Of a DNA stretch of 64,000 nt, positions 45,964 through 55,299 are shown in pieces. The translations under genes and the position numbers were made by a program. Position 1 is the first letter of the stretch, and every line of letters starts with the position of its first letter. The notes beneath the pieces are model-generated. The model was given only the letters and a program-made list of their open reading frames with translations, was not told where the DNA came from and did not search any database. Source of the DNA: Sphingomonas corticis (lineage in GTDB: Bacteria; Pseudomonadota; Alphaproteobacteria; Sphingomonadales; Sphingomonadaceae); assembly GCF_012035195.1 (NCBI RefSeq), contig NZ_JAAVJH010000003.1:248001-312000 (forward strand), given 5' to 3'.

Positions 45964-46623
45964 ATGGACGACGACAAGAGACTGGCCGCGGAGGCGGCGC
46001 TGGCTGAGGTGCGCGACGGGATGCTCGTCGGGCTGGGCACCGGCTCCACCGTCGCCTTCCTGATCGCGGCGCTGGCGGCGCGCGCGCCGCGGGTCGACTA
46101 TGTCGCCACCAGCGAGGCGAGCGCGGCGGCGGCGCGCGCCGGCGGGCTGGCGGTGCGCGACATGGGCGAGGTGGCGCGCGTGGACCTGACCATCGACGGC
46201 GCGGACGAGGTGGACGCGCGGCTGTACGCCATCAAGGGCGCGGGCGGGGCGATGCTGCGCGAGAAGGTGGTCGCCGCCGCCAGCGATCGGATGGTGGTGA
46301 TCGCCGACGGATCGAAGCGGGTGCGCGCGATCGGCGCGGCGAAGCTGCCGGTGGAGGTGCTGCCGTTCGCGCGTGCCTTCGTCGCGGCGCGGCTGGCGGG
46401 GCTGGGCGCGCAGGTCGAAGCGCGCAAGACGTTGACCGACAACGGCAACCTGATCCTCGACGCGCGGTTCGCCGCGATCGCCGACCCGCAGGCGCTGGCG
46501 GCGGCGATCGACGCCATCCCCGGCGCGCTCGGCCACGGGCTGTTCCTCGACGAGGTGGATGCCGCCTATGTCGCCGCGGACGGCATCGTTACGCGGCTGG
46601 AACGCGACGGAGCGAGCGGTTAA
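45964..46623 (+). CDS. rpiA: Ribose-5-phosphate isomerase A
   Basis: Interconverts ribose-5-phosphate and ribulose-5-phosphate. The 219-residue protein has GLGTGSTVAFLI (22-33), the DLTIDGADEVDARL active-site loop, IKGAGGAMLREKVVA with the catalytic region, and TDNGNLILD. Length fits the RpiA family. ATG at 45964. It starts a pentose-phosphate block with tkt and tal. Confidence 0.96.
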   Translation: MDDDKRLAAEAALAEVRDGMLVGLGTGSTVAFLIAALAARAPRVDYVATSEASAAAARAGGLAVRDMGEVARVDLTIDGADEVDARLYAIKGAGGAMLREKVVAAASDRMVVIADGSKRVRAIGAAKLPVEVLPFARAFVAARLAGLGAQVEARKTLTDNGNLILDARFAAIADPQALAAAIDAIPGALGHGLFLDEVDAAYVAADGIVTRLERDGASG

Positions 46624-46693
46624 GGGGGCGCGAATCCGCAACCCGGGCGACCGGCACGCGTTCGACCGCCAACCCCCGTCACGAAGGCGACCC

Positions 46694-48766
46694 ATGACCG
46701 ACACCGTTCACGAGGACGGCAGCGCGCAGCGGCTGCAGATCGACACCATCCGCACGCTCAGCATGGATGCGGTGCAGAAGGCCAATTCGGGCCATCCGGG
46801 CACGCCGATGGCGCTGGCGCCCGTGGGCTGGACGCTGTGGTCGAAGTTCCTGCGCTACGACCCCGGCGCGCCGCAATGGCCCAACCGCGACCGCTTCGTG
46901 CTGTCGGTCGGCCACGCGTCGATGCTGCTCTACTCGCTGCTGTACCTGGCCGGTGTCGAGGAAGTGGACGGCGACGGCAAGAAGACCGGGCAGCCGGCGG
47001 TGTCGCTGGACGACATCCGCCAGTTCCGCCAGCTGTCGAGCAAGACGCCGGGCCATCCCGAATACCGCCACACCACCGGCGTCGAGACGACCACCGGGCC
47101 GCTGGGCGCGGGCTGCGGCAATTCGGTGGGCATGGCGATCGCGGAGCGCTGGTTCGCGGCGCGCTACAACAGGCCCGGCTTCGCGCTGTTCGACCACGAC
47201 GTCTACGCGCTCGCCGGCGACGGCGACATGATGGAGGGCGTCAGCGCCGAGGCGGCGAGCCTGGCCGGCCACCTGAAGCTCAGCAACCTGTGCTGGATCT
47301 ACGACAGCAACCACATCTCGATCGAGGGGGGCACCGACCTCGCCTTCGACGAGGACGTGGGGAAGCGGTTCGAGGCGTATGGCTGGCGCGTGCTGCACGT
47401 CAACGACGCCAACGACGTGGCCGAGCTGACCGACGCGTTGCAGACGTTCCGCGACACCGACGACCGGCCCACCTTCATCGTCGTCCACTCGGTGATCGGC
47501 TGGGGTTCGCCGCGGGCCGGCACGGAGAAGGCGCACGGCGAGCCGCTGGGCGCGGAGAACGTGGCGAAGACCAAGGAAGCGTACGGCTGGCCGACGGAGC
47601 CCGACTTCTACGTGCCCGACGGCGTGCGCGAGGGGTTCGAGGGCGCGGTGCGCGGCCGCGGCGCGAAGGCGCGCGAGGACTGGGAAGCGCTGTTCGCGCG
47701 CTATCGCGAGCAGTTCCCGGCCGAGGCGGCGGAGCTGGACCATATCTTCGCCGACACGCTGCCGGACGGGTGGGACAGCGAGATCCCGACCTTCGACGCG
47801 GACGAGAAGGGCGTCGCCAGCCGCGACGCGGGCGGCAAGGTGCTGAACGCGATCGCAGGCAAGGTGCCGTGGCTGCTCGGCGGATCGGCGGACCTCGCGC
47901 CGTCGACCAAGACGGACATCAAGGGCGCGCCCTCGTTTGAGGCGGGGAATTACGGCGGCACGAACTTCCACTTCGGCGTGCGCGAGCATGGCATGGGCGC
48001 GGTGGTGAACGGCATGTCGCTCAGCCACCTGCGCGCGTACGGCTCCACCTTCCTCGTCTTCCTCGACTATATGCGCGCGCCGGTGCGGCTGGCCGCGATC
48101 ATGGAAATCGGGTCGGTGTTCGTCTTCACGCACGACTCGATCGGCGTGGGCGAGGACGGGCCGACGCACCAGCCGATCGAGCATCTGGCGACGATGCGCG
48201 CGATCCCCGGGCTGGACACCATCCGCCCCTGCGACGCCAACGAGGTGGCGGCGGCGTGGCGCGCGGTGATGACGACCGGTGACACGCCCGCGGCGCTGGT
48301 GCTGTCGCGTCAGGCGCTGCCGACGCTGGACCGCACGAAATACGCGAGCGCGGACGGGCTGGCGAAGGGCGGCTACGTGCTGGCCGATTCGGATGGAACG
48401 CCCGACGTGATCCTGATCGCCACCGGATCCGAGGTGTCGCTGGCGGTGCAGGCATACGAGCAGCTGAAGGCGGACGGCGTTGCGGCGCGCGTCGTCTCCA
48501 TGCCGAGCTGGTATCGCTACGAATTGCAGGACGACGGCTACAAGGAGAGCGTGCTGCCCAAGGCGGTGAAGGCGCGCGTCGCGATCGAGATGGCGGGCGA
48601 GATCGGCTGGGATCGCTACACCGGCTACGAGGGGCGGATCATCGCCATGTCCACCTTCGGCGCGTCGGCACCGATCGACAAGCTGCGCGACAAGTTCGGC
48701 TTCACCGTGGAGAACGTGGTGAAGGTGGCGAAAGAGGTGATCCACACCACATCCCGTCCGTCCTGA
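46694..48766 (+). CDS. tkt: Transketolase
   Basis: Transfers two-carbon ketol units in the pentose-phosphate pathway using thiamine diphosphate. The 690-residue protein has KANSGHPGTPMALAP (about 30-44), the ThDP motif GDGDMMEGVSAEAASLAGH, the pyrimidine-site part with FVFTHDSIGVGEDGPTHQPIEHL, and a C-terminal domain ending near EVIHTTSRPS. Length matches bacterial transketolases. ATG at 46694, 70 bases after rpiA. Its stop lies inside a family B palindrome. Confidence 0.96.
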   Translation: MTDTVHEDGSAQRLQIDTIRTLSMDAVQKANSGHPGTPMALAPVGWTLWSKFLRYDPGAPQWPNRDRFVLSVGHASMLLYSLLYLAGVEEVDGDGKKTGQPAVSLDDIRQFRQLSSKTPGHPEYRHTTGVETTTGPLGAGCGNSVGMAIAERWFAARYNRPGFALFDHDVYALAGDGDMMEGVSAEAASLAGHLKLSNLCWIYDSNHISIEGGTDLAFDEDVGKRFEAYGWRVLHVNDANDVAELTDALQTFRDTDDRPTFIVVHSVIGWGSPRAGTEKAHGEPLGAENVAKTKEAYGWPTEPDFYVPDGVREGFEGAVRGRGAKAREDWEALFARYREQFPAEAAELDHIFADTLPDGWDSEIPTFDADEKGVASRDAGGKVLNAIAGKVPWLLGGSADLAPSTKTDIKGAPSFEAGNYGGTNFHFGVREHGMGAVVNGMSLSHLRAYGSTFLVFLDYMRAPVRLAAIMEIGSVFVFTHDSIGVGEDGPTHQPIEHLATMRAIPGLDTIRPCDANEVAAAWRAVMTTGDTPAALVLSRQALPTLDRTKYASADGLAKGGYVLADSDGTPDVILIATGSEVSLAVQAYEQLKADGVAARVVSMPSWYRYELQDDGYKESVLPKAVKARVAIEMAGEIGWDRYTGYEGRIIAMSTFGASAPIDKLRDKFGFTVENVVKVAKEVIHTTSRPS

Positions 48767-48859
48767 GGAGAGGCTGAGCGCAGTCGAAGGCTCGTCTCGA
48801 AGGACATGTGCTTCGAGACGGCGTTTCGACTTCGCTCAACGCCTCCTCAGCACGAACGG
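48755..48859. repeat. Interspersed palindrome family B, copy 2 (overlaps tkt stop)
   Basis: Outer arms CGTCCGTCCTGAGGAG and CTCCTCAGCACGAACGG; inner arms TCTCGAAG and CTTCGAGA. The TGA of tkt (48764-48766) falls within the left arm. Same class as 16327-16441 and 51756-51919. Confidence 0.75.
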
Positions 48860-48884
48860 TGGACGCGACGAAGGAGTGACGAAG

Positions 48885-49979
48885 GTGAGCAAGCTCAAGG
48901 ACCTCGGCGCGGCGGGCACGGCCCCGTGGCTGGATTTCGTCGACCGCAAGTTCCTCGCAGAGGGCGGCCTGCAGACGCTGGTCGACGAGGACGGGCTGAC
49001 CGGCGTCACGTCCAATCCGACCATCTTCGAGAAGGCGATGGGCGCGCAGGACGTCTATGCCGAGGGTTTCGCCGACTATGACGCGGCGAACCCCGGTGCG
49101 GAGCCGATGGCGCGCTACGAGAGCCAGGCGGTGAAGGACATCCAGGCGGCGTGCGACACGCTGCGCCCGGTCTACGACCGGCTGGAGGCGAAGGACGGCT
49201 ATGTCAGCCTGGAAGTCTCGCCCTATCTCGCGCTGAAGGGGCCGGAAACCGCCGAGGAGGCGGAGCGGCTGTGGAAGGCGGTGGACCGGCCCAACCTGAT
49301 GATCAAGATCCCCGGCACCGACGACGGCGTGCGCGCGATTCGCGACACGATCGCCAAGGGGATCAACGTCAACGTCACGCTGCTGTTCGGCCAGCAGGCG
49401 TATCAGGCGGTCGCGATCGCCCATGCCGAGGGGCTGGAGGAGCGCGTTTCCAAGGGGCTGCCGATCGAGCGGATCGCGAGCGTCGCCAGCTTCTTCGTCA
49501 GCCGGATCGATTCGAAGATCGACGAGAAGATCGATGCCGGTGTCGGCGGCGAGGAGGCCAAGGCGCTGAAGGGCAAGGTGGCGATCGCCAATGCGAAGCT
49601 CGCCTATGCCTGGTGGCAGGAGTTCGTGGCGTCGGAGCGCTGGCAGAAGCTGGCGGCGAAGGGCGCGCAGCCGCAGCGGCTGCTGTGGGCGTCCACCGGC
49701 GTCAAGAACCCGGACTATCCCGACACGCTGTACGTCGACACGCTGATCGGGCCGGAGACGGTGAACACGATGCCGCCCAAGACCATGGACGCGTTCCGCG
49801 ACCATGGCACGGTGGCGCAGACGCTGACCGCGGACGTGGACGAGGCGCGGCGAGTGCTGGCGGAGACCGAGCGGCTGGGGCTGGACCTGGACGGCGTGAC
49901 CAAGGGGTTGGTGGACGAGGGCGTGGCGAGCTTCGTGAAGTCGTTCGACGACCTGCTGGCGACGATCGGGAAGAAGTAG
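48885..49979 (+). CDS. tal: Transaldolase, actinobacterial/cyanobacterial type
   Basis: Transfers a dihydroxyacetone unit between sugar phosphates. The 364-residue protein matches the longer transaldolase type described from Mycobacterium rather than E. coli TalB: ESQAVKDIQAACDTLRPVYD, VSLEVSPYLA, the Schiff-base lysine in NLMIKIPGTDDG, and RLLWASTGVKNPDYPDTLYVD. The start is a GTG at 48885, with AAGGAG 8 bases upstream; a GTG three codons earlier is the alternative. It is 118 bases after tkt, separated by the family B palindrome. Confidence 0.93.
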   Translation: MSKLKDLGAAGTAPWLDFVDRKFLAEGGLQTLVDEDGLTGVTSNPTIFEKAMGAQDVYAEGFADYDAANPGAEPMARYESQAVKDIQAACDTLRPVYDRLEAKDGYVSLEVSPYLALKGPETAEEAERLWKAVDRPNLMIKIPGTDDGVRAIRDTIAKGINVNVTLLFGQQAYQAVAIAHAEGLEERVSKGLPIERIASVASFFVSRIDSKIDEKIDAGVGGEEAKALKGKVAIANAKLAYAWWQEFVASERWQKLAAKGAQPQRLLWASTGVKNPDYPDTLYVDTLIGPETVNTMPPKTMDAFRDHGTVAQTLTADVDEARRVLAETERLGLDLDGVTKGLVDEGVASFVKSFDDLLATIGKK

Positions 49980-50027
49980 CGCTTCCCTTCTCCGGCGGGC
50001 TATCGTGCGCGACAACGGCCTGCTCGC

Positions 50028-50130
50028 GTCGTCACTCCGGGCCTGTCCCGGGGTTCATCATACCGCTTACTCTTCCGCGGGAGGGTCTTGCGGAGCGGTG
50101 GATGCCGGGGACGAGCCCGGCATGACGGGG
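50028..50130. repeat. Family C palindrome after tal
   Basis: Begins GTCACTCCGGGCCTGTCCCGG and ends GTGGATGCCGGGGACGAGCC-CGGCATGACGGGG. The outer arms pair. It fills most of the gap between tal and the next gene. Confidence 0.6.
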
Positions 50131-50205
50131 CAGTAGAGCGTCATGGCGGCTTTCGCCCACTTTCCGACATAGCGCGACCTGCTACGATGTCTCGCAGGAG
50201 GCTAC

Positions 50206-50499
50206 GTGACGATCTACCAGCGGTTCCGAATTTGGGTCGATGAGGTTCAGTCGGGAAGTCTCTACGCGGGCAAGCTGCTGTATGCCGCTGGCGCACTTCC
50301 GCTGTTCGCCACTCCGATTTTTGGCGATTGGTGGCGTATTCCGGGGGTCGTCCTCGCGGATGCGTGGATGGTCTTCTTGCTTAGGAGGCTTTGGCTGATG
50401 GCGAAAACTGGCCTGATCGCCAGTGACGTTCCGCAGGGCCGCTTAGTAGATAAGGTCGTGAACCGGCCTTCCGACGAAATGACGAAGAACGGCAGCTAA
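50206..50499 (+). CDS. Small hypothetical membrane protein
   Basis: A 97-residue protein. Two hydrophobic helices are visible (GKLLYAAGALPLFATPIF; IPGVVLADAWMVFLLRRLWLM is just over one helix, about 45-64), with a polar C-terminal tail. The start is GTG at 50206 with an AGGAGG 6 bases upstream, which makes it a real gene. Local GC is lower than average. No family recognised. Confidence 0.65.
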   Translation: MTIYQRFRIWVDEVQSGSLYAGKLLYAAGALPLFATPIFGDWWRIPGVVLADAWMVFLLRRLWLMAKTGLIASDVPQGRLVDKVVNRPSDEMTKNGS

Positions 50500-50529
50500 C
50501 CACCACTTCCCGCCGTTCAGCGCCTCACC

Positions 50530-51687
50530 TTACACCGCCGCCCGCACCGTCTCGCGCCCCGCGCCCCACGTCGCCAGCGCCTCGACGATCCGCGGCACCG
50601 CCTTGCCGTCGCCGTAGGGATTGTGCACCGCCGCCATCGCGGCGCGCGCGGTCTCGTCGGTGAGGAGGCGGGTGGCCTCGGCGACGATCGCCTCCACGTC
50701 CGTGCCGACCAGCCGCACCGTGCCGGCGTCCACCGCCTCCGGCCGCTCGGTCGTGTCGCGCAGGACGAGGACGGGCTTGCCGAGCGAGGGCGCCTCCTCC
50801 TGCACGCCGCCGCTGTCGGTCAGCACCAGCGTCGCGGCGTCGAGCATCGCCACGAAGGGGAGGTAGTCGAGCGGGGCGATCAGCTTCACGTTGGCGCGGC
50901 CGGACAGGAGGCGGCGGACGGGTTCCTGTACCTGCGGATTGAGGTGGACGGGGTAGACGAAGTCGCAGTCGGCGAAGCGATCGGCCAGGCGGGCGAGCGC
51001 GGTGCAGATCCGCTCGAACCCGCCGCCGAAATTCTCGCGGCGGTGGCCGGTTACGAGCACCAGCCGGCGGCCGGGGGCGGGCAGGGGAAGGGTGTGCGTC
51101 ACTTCCGCGTGAAGGTTGCGGTCGGTGCGCAGCCGGGCGACGACCGCCAGCAGCGCGTCGATCACGGTGTTGCCGGTGACGTGGACCGTGGCAGGATCGA
51201 TGTTCTCGCGCCACAGATTGCCCGCGGCGCGCGGCGTCGGCGCGAAGTGGAGCGCGGCGACGCCGCCCGTCAGGCGGCGGTTCGCCTCCTCCGGCCAGGG
51301 CGAATAGAGGTCGCCGGTGCGCAGGCCCGCCTCGACGTGCGCGACGGGGATGCGGTGCCAATGGGCGCAGAGGCTGGCGGCGAGCGTGGTCAGCGTATCG
51401 CCGTGGACGAGGACGATGTCGGGCCGGTCGCGCGCGAACACGCCGGCGAGGCCGGAGAGGATCGCCGTCGCGGTGCCGGTCAGGTCCTGTCCGGGGCGCA
51501 TGACGGCCAGGTCGTGGTCGGCGGTGAGCGCGAAGAGGCGCAGGACCTGGTCGAGCATTTCGCGATGCTGCCCCGTCACGCACACGCGCGCATCGAAACG
51601 CGCGTCGGCGGCGAGCGCGAGGGCGAGCGGCGCCATCTTGATCGCCTCCGGCCGCGTGCCGAAGACCGTCATCGCGCGGATTGCCAT
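50530..51687 (-). CDS. wecB: UDP-N-acetylglucosamine 2-epimerase (non-hydrolysing)
   Basis: Converts UDP-GlcNAc to UDP-ManNAc. The 385-residue protein has [13 protein letters not shown] (9-21), [20 protein letters not shown] and the C-terminal SGGVQEEAP motif, all normal for WecB. The UDP-ManNAc would be oxidised by the WecC-type enzyme nearby. ATG at 51687; an internal ATG at codon 6 is an alternative. The 5' side is a palindrome. Confidence 0.93.
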   Translation of the reverse strand: MAIRAMTVFGTRPEAIKMAPLALALAADARFDARVCVTGQHREMLDQVLRLFALTADHDLAVMRPGQDLTGTATAILSGLAGVFARDRPDIVLVHGDTLTTLAASLCAHWHRIPVAHVEAGLRTGDLYSPWPEEANRRLTGGVAALHFAPTPRAAGNLWRENIDPATVHVTGNTVIDALLAVVARLRTDRNLHAEVTHTLPLPAPGRRLVLVTGHRRENFGGGFERICTALARLADRFADCDFVYPVHLNPQVQEPVRRLLSGRANVKLIAPLDYLPFVAMLDAATLVLTDSGGVQEEAPSLGKPVLVLRDTTERPEAVDAGTVRLVGTDVEAIVAEATRLLTDETARAAMAAVHNPYGDGKAVPRIVEALATWGAGRETVRAAV

Positions 51688-51755
51688 GCCCCGTCCCCCT
51701 TGACCTGGATCAGGTCATAGCCGGGAAAGGTGGACAAGGGGTTTCAAACCCCCTT

Positions 51756-51919
51756 CCGTTCGTCCTGAGGAGAGGCTGAGCGAAGTCGAAGCCTCGTCTC
51801 GAAGGATGCTCAGGTCGGACCGTCCGTCGGACGATCCTGATTATGCCGGGGCATATTCACCTGAGCATGGGCTTCGAGACGGCATTTCGACAGGCTCAAT
51901 GCCTCCTCAGCACGAACCG
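51756..51919. repeat. Interspersed palindrome family B, copy 3
   Basis: Outer arms CGTTCGTCCTGAGGAG and CTCCTCAGCACGAACC, inner arms around GTCTCGAAGGATGCTCAGGT and its near complement ACCTGAGCATGGGCTTCGAGAC. This copy contains an extra internal inverted segment of about 60 bases compared with the 48755-48859 copy. Confidence 0.75.
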
Positions 51920-51942
51920 AGGAGGGGTTGGGGAGGCGCCCG

Positions 51943-53247
51943 TCAGCGCCCGATCGACGTGTAGCGGAAGCCGGCGCGCTCGGCGTCGGCGGGCGCGTAG
52001 ACGTTGCGCAGGTCGACCATCGCCTTGCCGGTCATTGCGGCGGCGAGGCGGCGCAGGTCGAGGCCGCGGAACTCGTTCCACTCGGTGACGATCGTGACGG
52101 CGTCGGCACCGGTCGCGGCGTCATAGGCGTCGCGGCAGTAGGTGATGCCGGGCATCTCCTTCTTCGCCGCCTCCATCCCCTCGGGATCGAAGGCGCGCAC
52201 GGTGACGCCGGCGTCGAGCAAAGTCTGCACGATCGACAGGCTGGGCGCGTCGCGCATGTCGTCGGTGTCGGGCTTGAAGGTGAGGCCGAGGACGGCGACG
52301 GTCTGTCCCTTCGGCTCGCCGTCGAGGGCGTGCAGCACCTTGCGCCCCATCGCGCGCTTGCGCGTGTCGTTCACCGCCACCACCGCCTCGACGATGCGCG
52401 AGGGGGTGTCGTAATCCTCCGCGGTCTTCAGCAGCGCGAGCGTGTCCTTGGGGAAGCAGGAACCGCCGTAGCCCGGGCCGGCGTGGAGGAACTTGCGGCC
52501 GATCCGGTTGTCGAGGCCGATGCCGCGGCTGACGTCCTTCACGTCGGCGCCCACCGCCTCGCACAGGTCCGCGATCTCGTTGATGAAGGTGATCTTCGTC
52601 GCGAGGAAGGCGTTGGCGGCGTATTTGATGAGTTCCGACGTGCGGCGCCCGGTGAACAGGATCGGGTTCTCGTTGAGGTAGAGCGGACGGTAGATCTCCT
52701 GCATCACGCCCTTGGCGCGCGGGTCCTCGGTGCCGATCACGACGCGGTCGGGCCGCTTGAAGTCGCCGATCGCGGCGCCCTCGCGCAGGAACTCGGGATT
52801 GGAGACGACCGCGACCGCGTCCGCGGCATGGCCCGCGTCGCGCAGGATCGCCTCCACCTTGTCGCCGGTGCCGACGGGCACGGTGGACTTGGTGACGACC
52901 ACGGTGGGGCCGTCGATCGCTTCCGCGATCTCCTGCGTGGCGGCGAAGACGTAGGAGAGGTCGGCGTGGCCGTCGCCGCGGCGCGAGGGCGTGCCGACGG
53001 CGATGAAGATCGCGTCGGCGCCCGCGACCGCGCTCTTGAGGTCGGTGGTGAAGGTGAGCCGGCCCGCCTTCACGTTGTCGGCGACCAGCGTGTCGAGGCC
53101 GGGCTCGTAGATCGGCATCCGCCCCGCTTCGAGCGCGTCGATCTTGCCCTGGTCCTTGTCGACGCACACCACGTCGTGGCCGAAGTCGGAGAAGCAGGCT
53201 CCCGACACCAGGCCGACATAGCCCGAGCCGATCATCGTGATCTTCAT
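51943..53247 (-). CDS. UDP-glucose 6-dehydrogenase
   Basis: A 434-residue UDP-sugar dehydrogenase. The Rossmann motif GSGYVGLVSGACFSDFGH (7-24), the substrate-domain and the catalytic Cys in GPGYGGSCFPKDTLAL (about 253-268) mark it as a Ugd-type enzyme; the N-terminal GACFSDFGH fits UDP-glucose dehydrogenase. Product UDP-glucuronate would feed acidic exopolysaccharides, as in sphingans. ATG at 53247. Just 63 bases separate its start from the stop of the wecC-like gene. Confidence 0.9.
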   Translation of the reverse strand: MKITMIGSGYVGLVSGACFSDFGHDVVCVDKDQGKIDALEAGRMPIYEPGLDTLVADNVKAGRLTFTTDLKSAVAGADAIFIAVGTPSRRGDGHADLSYVFAATQEIAEAIDGPTVVVTKSTVPVGTGDKVEAILRDAGHAADAVAVVSNPEFLREGAAIGDFKRPDRVVIGTEDPRAKGVMQEIYRPLYLNENPILFTGRRTSELIKYAANAFLATKITFINEIADLCEAVGADVKDVSRGIGLDNRIGRKFLHAGPGYGGSCFPKDTLALLKTAEDYDTPSRIVEAVVAVNDTRKRAMGRKVLHALDGEPKGQTVAVLGLTFKPDTDDMRDAPSLSIVQTLLDAGVTVRAFDPEGMEAAKKEMPGITYCRDAYDAATGADAVTIVTEWNEFRGLDLRRLAAAMTGKAMVDLRNVYAPADAERAGFRYTSIGR

Positions 53248-53310
53248 GCGTTATCCTTGGCTGGATGCCCCGTTTCCCCGCGTCTTAGAAGGCGCGGCGG
53301 ACAGGGGCAA

Positions 53311-54597
53311 CTAGCTGGCGAGGCGGAGCGGCGCCGGCGCGGGCGCGCGCGGCTGGTCCGGCCAGATGCCGCGGGTGTCGTACACGCGCTTGCCCGCGCG
53401 CTCGTCCAGCGGGACGGAGCGGAACAGGTCGTGGTCGACCAGGACGATCATGGTCGCGCAGGTCTCGATCGCAGTGTCGAGGTCGGTCAGCGTCGCGCCG
53501 GTGCCGTCGAAGGCGGACGGGAGCGCGGCGGCATAGGGTTCGACCACGCGGATGCGATCGCCGAAGCGTCGCGCCAGGGCGGCGGCGACCTTCAGCGCGG
53601 GGCTCTCGCGGAAGTCGTCGATGTTCGCCTTGAACGCGAGGCCGAGGCAGGCGACGGGGCCGCGCGTCGCCTCGATCAGCGCCGACGCTTGCGCGACCAC
53701 GTGGTCGCTCTTCGCGTCGTTCACTTCGCGCGCGGTACGGATCAGCGGCGTGTTCGCCGGGTCGCCGTGGACGAGGAACCAGGGATCGACCGCGATGCAA
53801 TGCCCGCCGACGCCGGGCCCCGGCTGGAGGATGTTGACGCGCGGGTGGCGGTTGGCGAGGCGAATGACCTCCCACACATCGACGCCCAGCGTGTCGGCCA
53901 CGCGGCTCAATTCGTTGGCGAAGGCGATGTTGACGTCGCGGAAGGCGTTCTCGGTCAGCTTCGTCATCTCCGCCGCGTGGGCAGTGGTGGTGACGCAGGC
54001 GCCGCGCACGAAGCGGCGGTAGAAATGCAGCGCCTTGCGCGCGCAGCGCGGGGTGATGCCGCCGATGACGCGGTCGTTGTCGATCAGTTCGACGAGGATG
54101 CGGCCGGGGAGGACCCGCTCGGGGCAGTAGGCGATGGCCACGTCGGCGCCCTCGCTGCCGGGCAGCCTCAGGTCGGGACGCAGCTGCGCCAGGAAATCGC
54201 GCACCTTCTCCGTCGTGCCGACGGGGGACGTGGATTCGAGGATGACCGTGTCGCCCGGTTTCAGCACGGTGGCGACCGTGGTGGCGGCCTTCAGCACGTA
54301 GCCGATGTCGGGCGCGTGGTCGGCGTCGAAGGGGGTGGGGACGGCGATGACGAAGACGTCGGCGGGGGCGATCTGGGTCGAGGCGGTCAGCTTCCCGCGC
54401 GCGACCACGCCGGAGACGAGGCCGTCGAGGTCCACCTCCTCGATATGGACGCGGCCGGAATTGACTGTCTCGACCACCTGGGGCGACACGTCGACGCCCA
54501 GCACCCTCGCCCCGGTACGTGCGATGACGGCGGCGGTGGGCAGGCCGATGTAGCCGAGGCCGAGGACGCAGACTGTCAGTTCGGTGTCGTCGCGCAA
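53311..54597 (-). CDS. wecC: UDP-N-acetyl-D-mannosamine dehydrogenase
   Basis: A 428-residue nucleotide-sugar dehydrogenase of the WecC type: GLGYIGLPTAAVIARTG near the start, then the catalytic Cys in GPGVGGHCIAVDPWFLV, in which HCIAVDPWF is the WecC/TviB pattern rather than the Ugd SCFPKD pattern. It would oxidise UDP-ManNAc from WecB to UDP-ManNAcA. With WecB and the Ugd-type gene it makes a nucleotide-sugar set on one strand. No glycosyltransferase or polymerase is in this stretch. ATG at 54597. Confidence 0.9.
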   Translation of the reverse strand: MRDDTELTVCVLGLGYIGLPTAAVIARTGARVLGVDVSPQVVETVNSGRVHIEEVDLDGLVSGVVARGKLTASTQIAPADVFVIAVPTPFDADHAPDIGYVLKAATTVATVLKPGDTVILESTSPVGTTEKVRDFLAQLRPDLRLPGSEGADVAIAYCPERVLPGRILVELIDNDRVIGGITPRCARKALHFYRRFVRGACVTTTAHAAEMTKLTENAFRDVNIAFANELSRVADTLGVDVWEVIRLANRHPRVNILQPGPGVGGHCIAVDPWFLVHGDPANTPLIRTAREVNDAKSDHVVAQASALIEATRGPVACLGLAFKANIDDFRESPALKVAAALARRFGDRIRVVEPYAAALPSAFDGTGATLTDLDTAIETCATMIVLVDHDLFRSVPLDERAGKRVYDTRGIWPDQPRAPAPAPLRLAS

Positions 54598-54650
54598 CGT
54601 GGTCGCTCCCTTTGCGCGGGGCGGTGTGCGCGGGGAGGGGTTGAGATTGG

Positions 54651-54912
54651 GTTCACGCGAAGGCGCGAAGGCGAGGAAGGAAGGGCTGGTTCGCGCAGAA
54701 GCGCGGAGGCGCAGAGAGGTAGAGAGTTCACGCGGGGGCGCGGAGATTGTTTCCTGCGACTTCGTCTCGCGTCAGCGAGACAGGGTCATGTGCGGCTTGC
54801 CTGTTGTTGAGCCGCCGATGGCGGCTCGGGAGCTTGCGGCTGGCGATGGTCCTCCGCGTCTCCGCGTCTCTGCGCGAACAACACCCTTCTTCTTCGTGTC
54901 TTCGCGTGAACC
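54651..54912. repeat. Repeat family D, copy 1
   Basis: An imperfect inverted repeat of about 260 bases: TTCACGCGAAGGCGCGAAG and TTCGCGCAGAAGCGCGGAGG at the left, and CGCGTCTCTGCGCGAA and TTCGCGTGAACC at the right. The centre has CGTCTCGCGTCAGCGAGACAGG and CCGCCGATGGCGGC, also pairing. It ends directly at the stop of the thioesterase gene. The copy at 62561-62787 shares both ends and the central CGTCTCGCGTCAGCG sequence. No gene inside. Confidence 0.75.
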
Positions 54913-55299
54913 CTACCGCAGGAACGGCGCGGCGATCTCCGGTCGCACGCGCATCAGGCGGCCGGTGGCGCGGTCGAGCATGGCCCAGGTGGTGATGCCC
55001 TCCACCAGCACGCGGCCCTGCTTCACGAAGCGGAAGTGGCGGTCGAAGCGGGCGCCGCGGGGGGCCTCGGGCACCCAGGTCTCGCCCGTCACGGTCTCGC
55101 CTTCGGCCAGGTTGCCGCGATAGTCGATGGCGTGGCGCGTCACGACCCACACGAAGGCGTCGCGATGCTCGTCCGGCGCGACCGCGTGCCAGTGCGCGAC
55201 GGAGAGGTCCTGGATCCAGCGCACCCACACCGCATTGTTGACGTGGCCGAGCTCGTCGATGTCCGCGGGCGCGGCGGTGAAGGCTTGCGAGAAGGTCAT
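54913..55299 (-). CDS. Acyl-CoA thioesterase (4HBT hot-dog fold)
   Basis: A 128-residue hot-dog-fold thioesterase: DIDELGHVNNAVWVRWIQD near the start (with the catalytic Asp/Asn region), then RGNLAEGETVTGETWV and the final strand. It resembles YbgC/4HBT enzymes that hydrolyse acyl-CoA. The substrate chain length is unknown. The ATG at 55299 overlaps the stop of the DedA-like gene by 4 bases (ATGA). Confidence 0.88.
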   Translation of the reverse strand: MTFSQAFTAAPADIDELGHVNNAVWVRWIQDLSVAHWHAVAPDEHRDAFVWVVTRHAIDYRGNLAEGETVTGETWVPEAPRGARFDRHFRFVKQGRVLVEGITTWAMLDRATGRLMRVRPEIAAPFLR

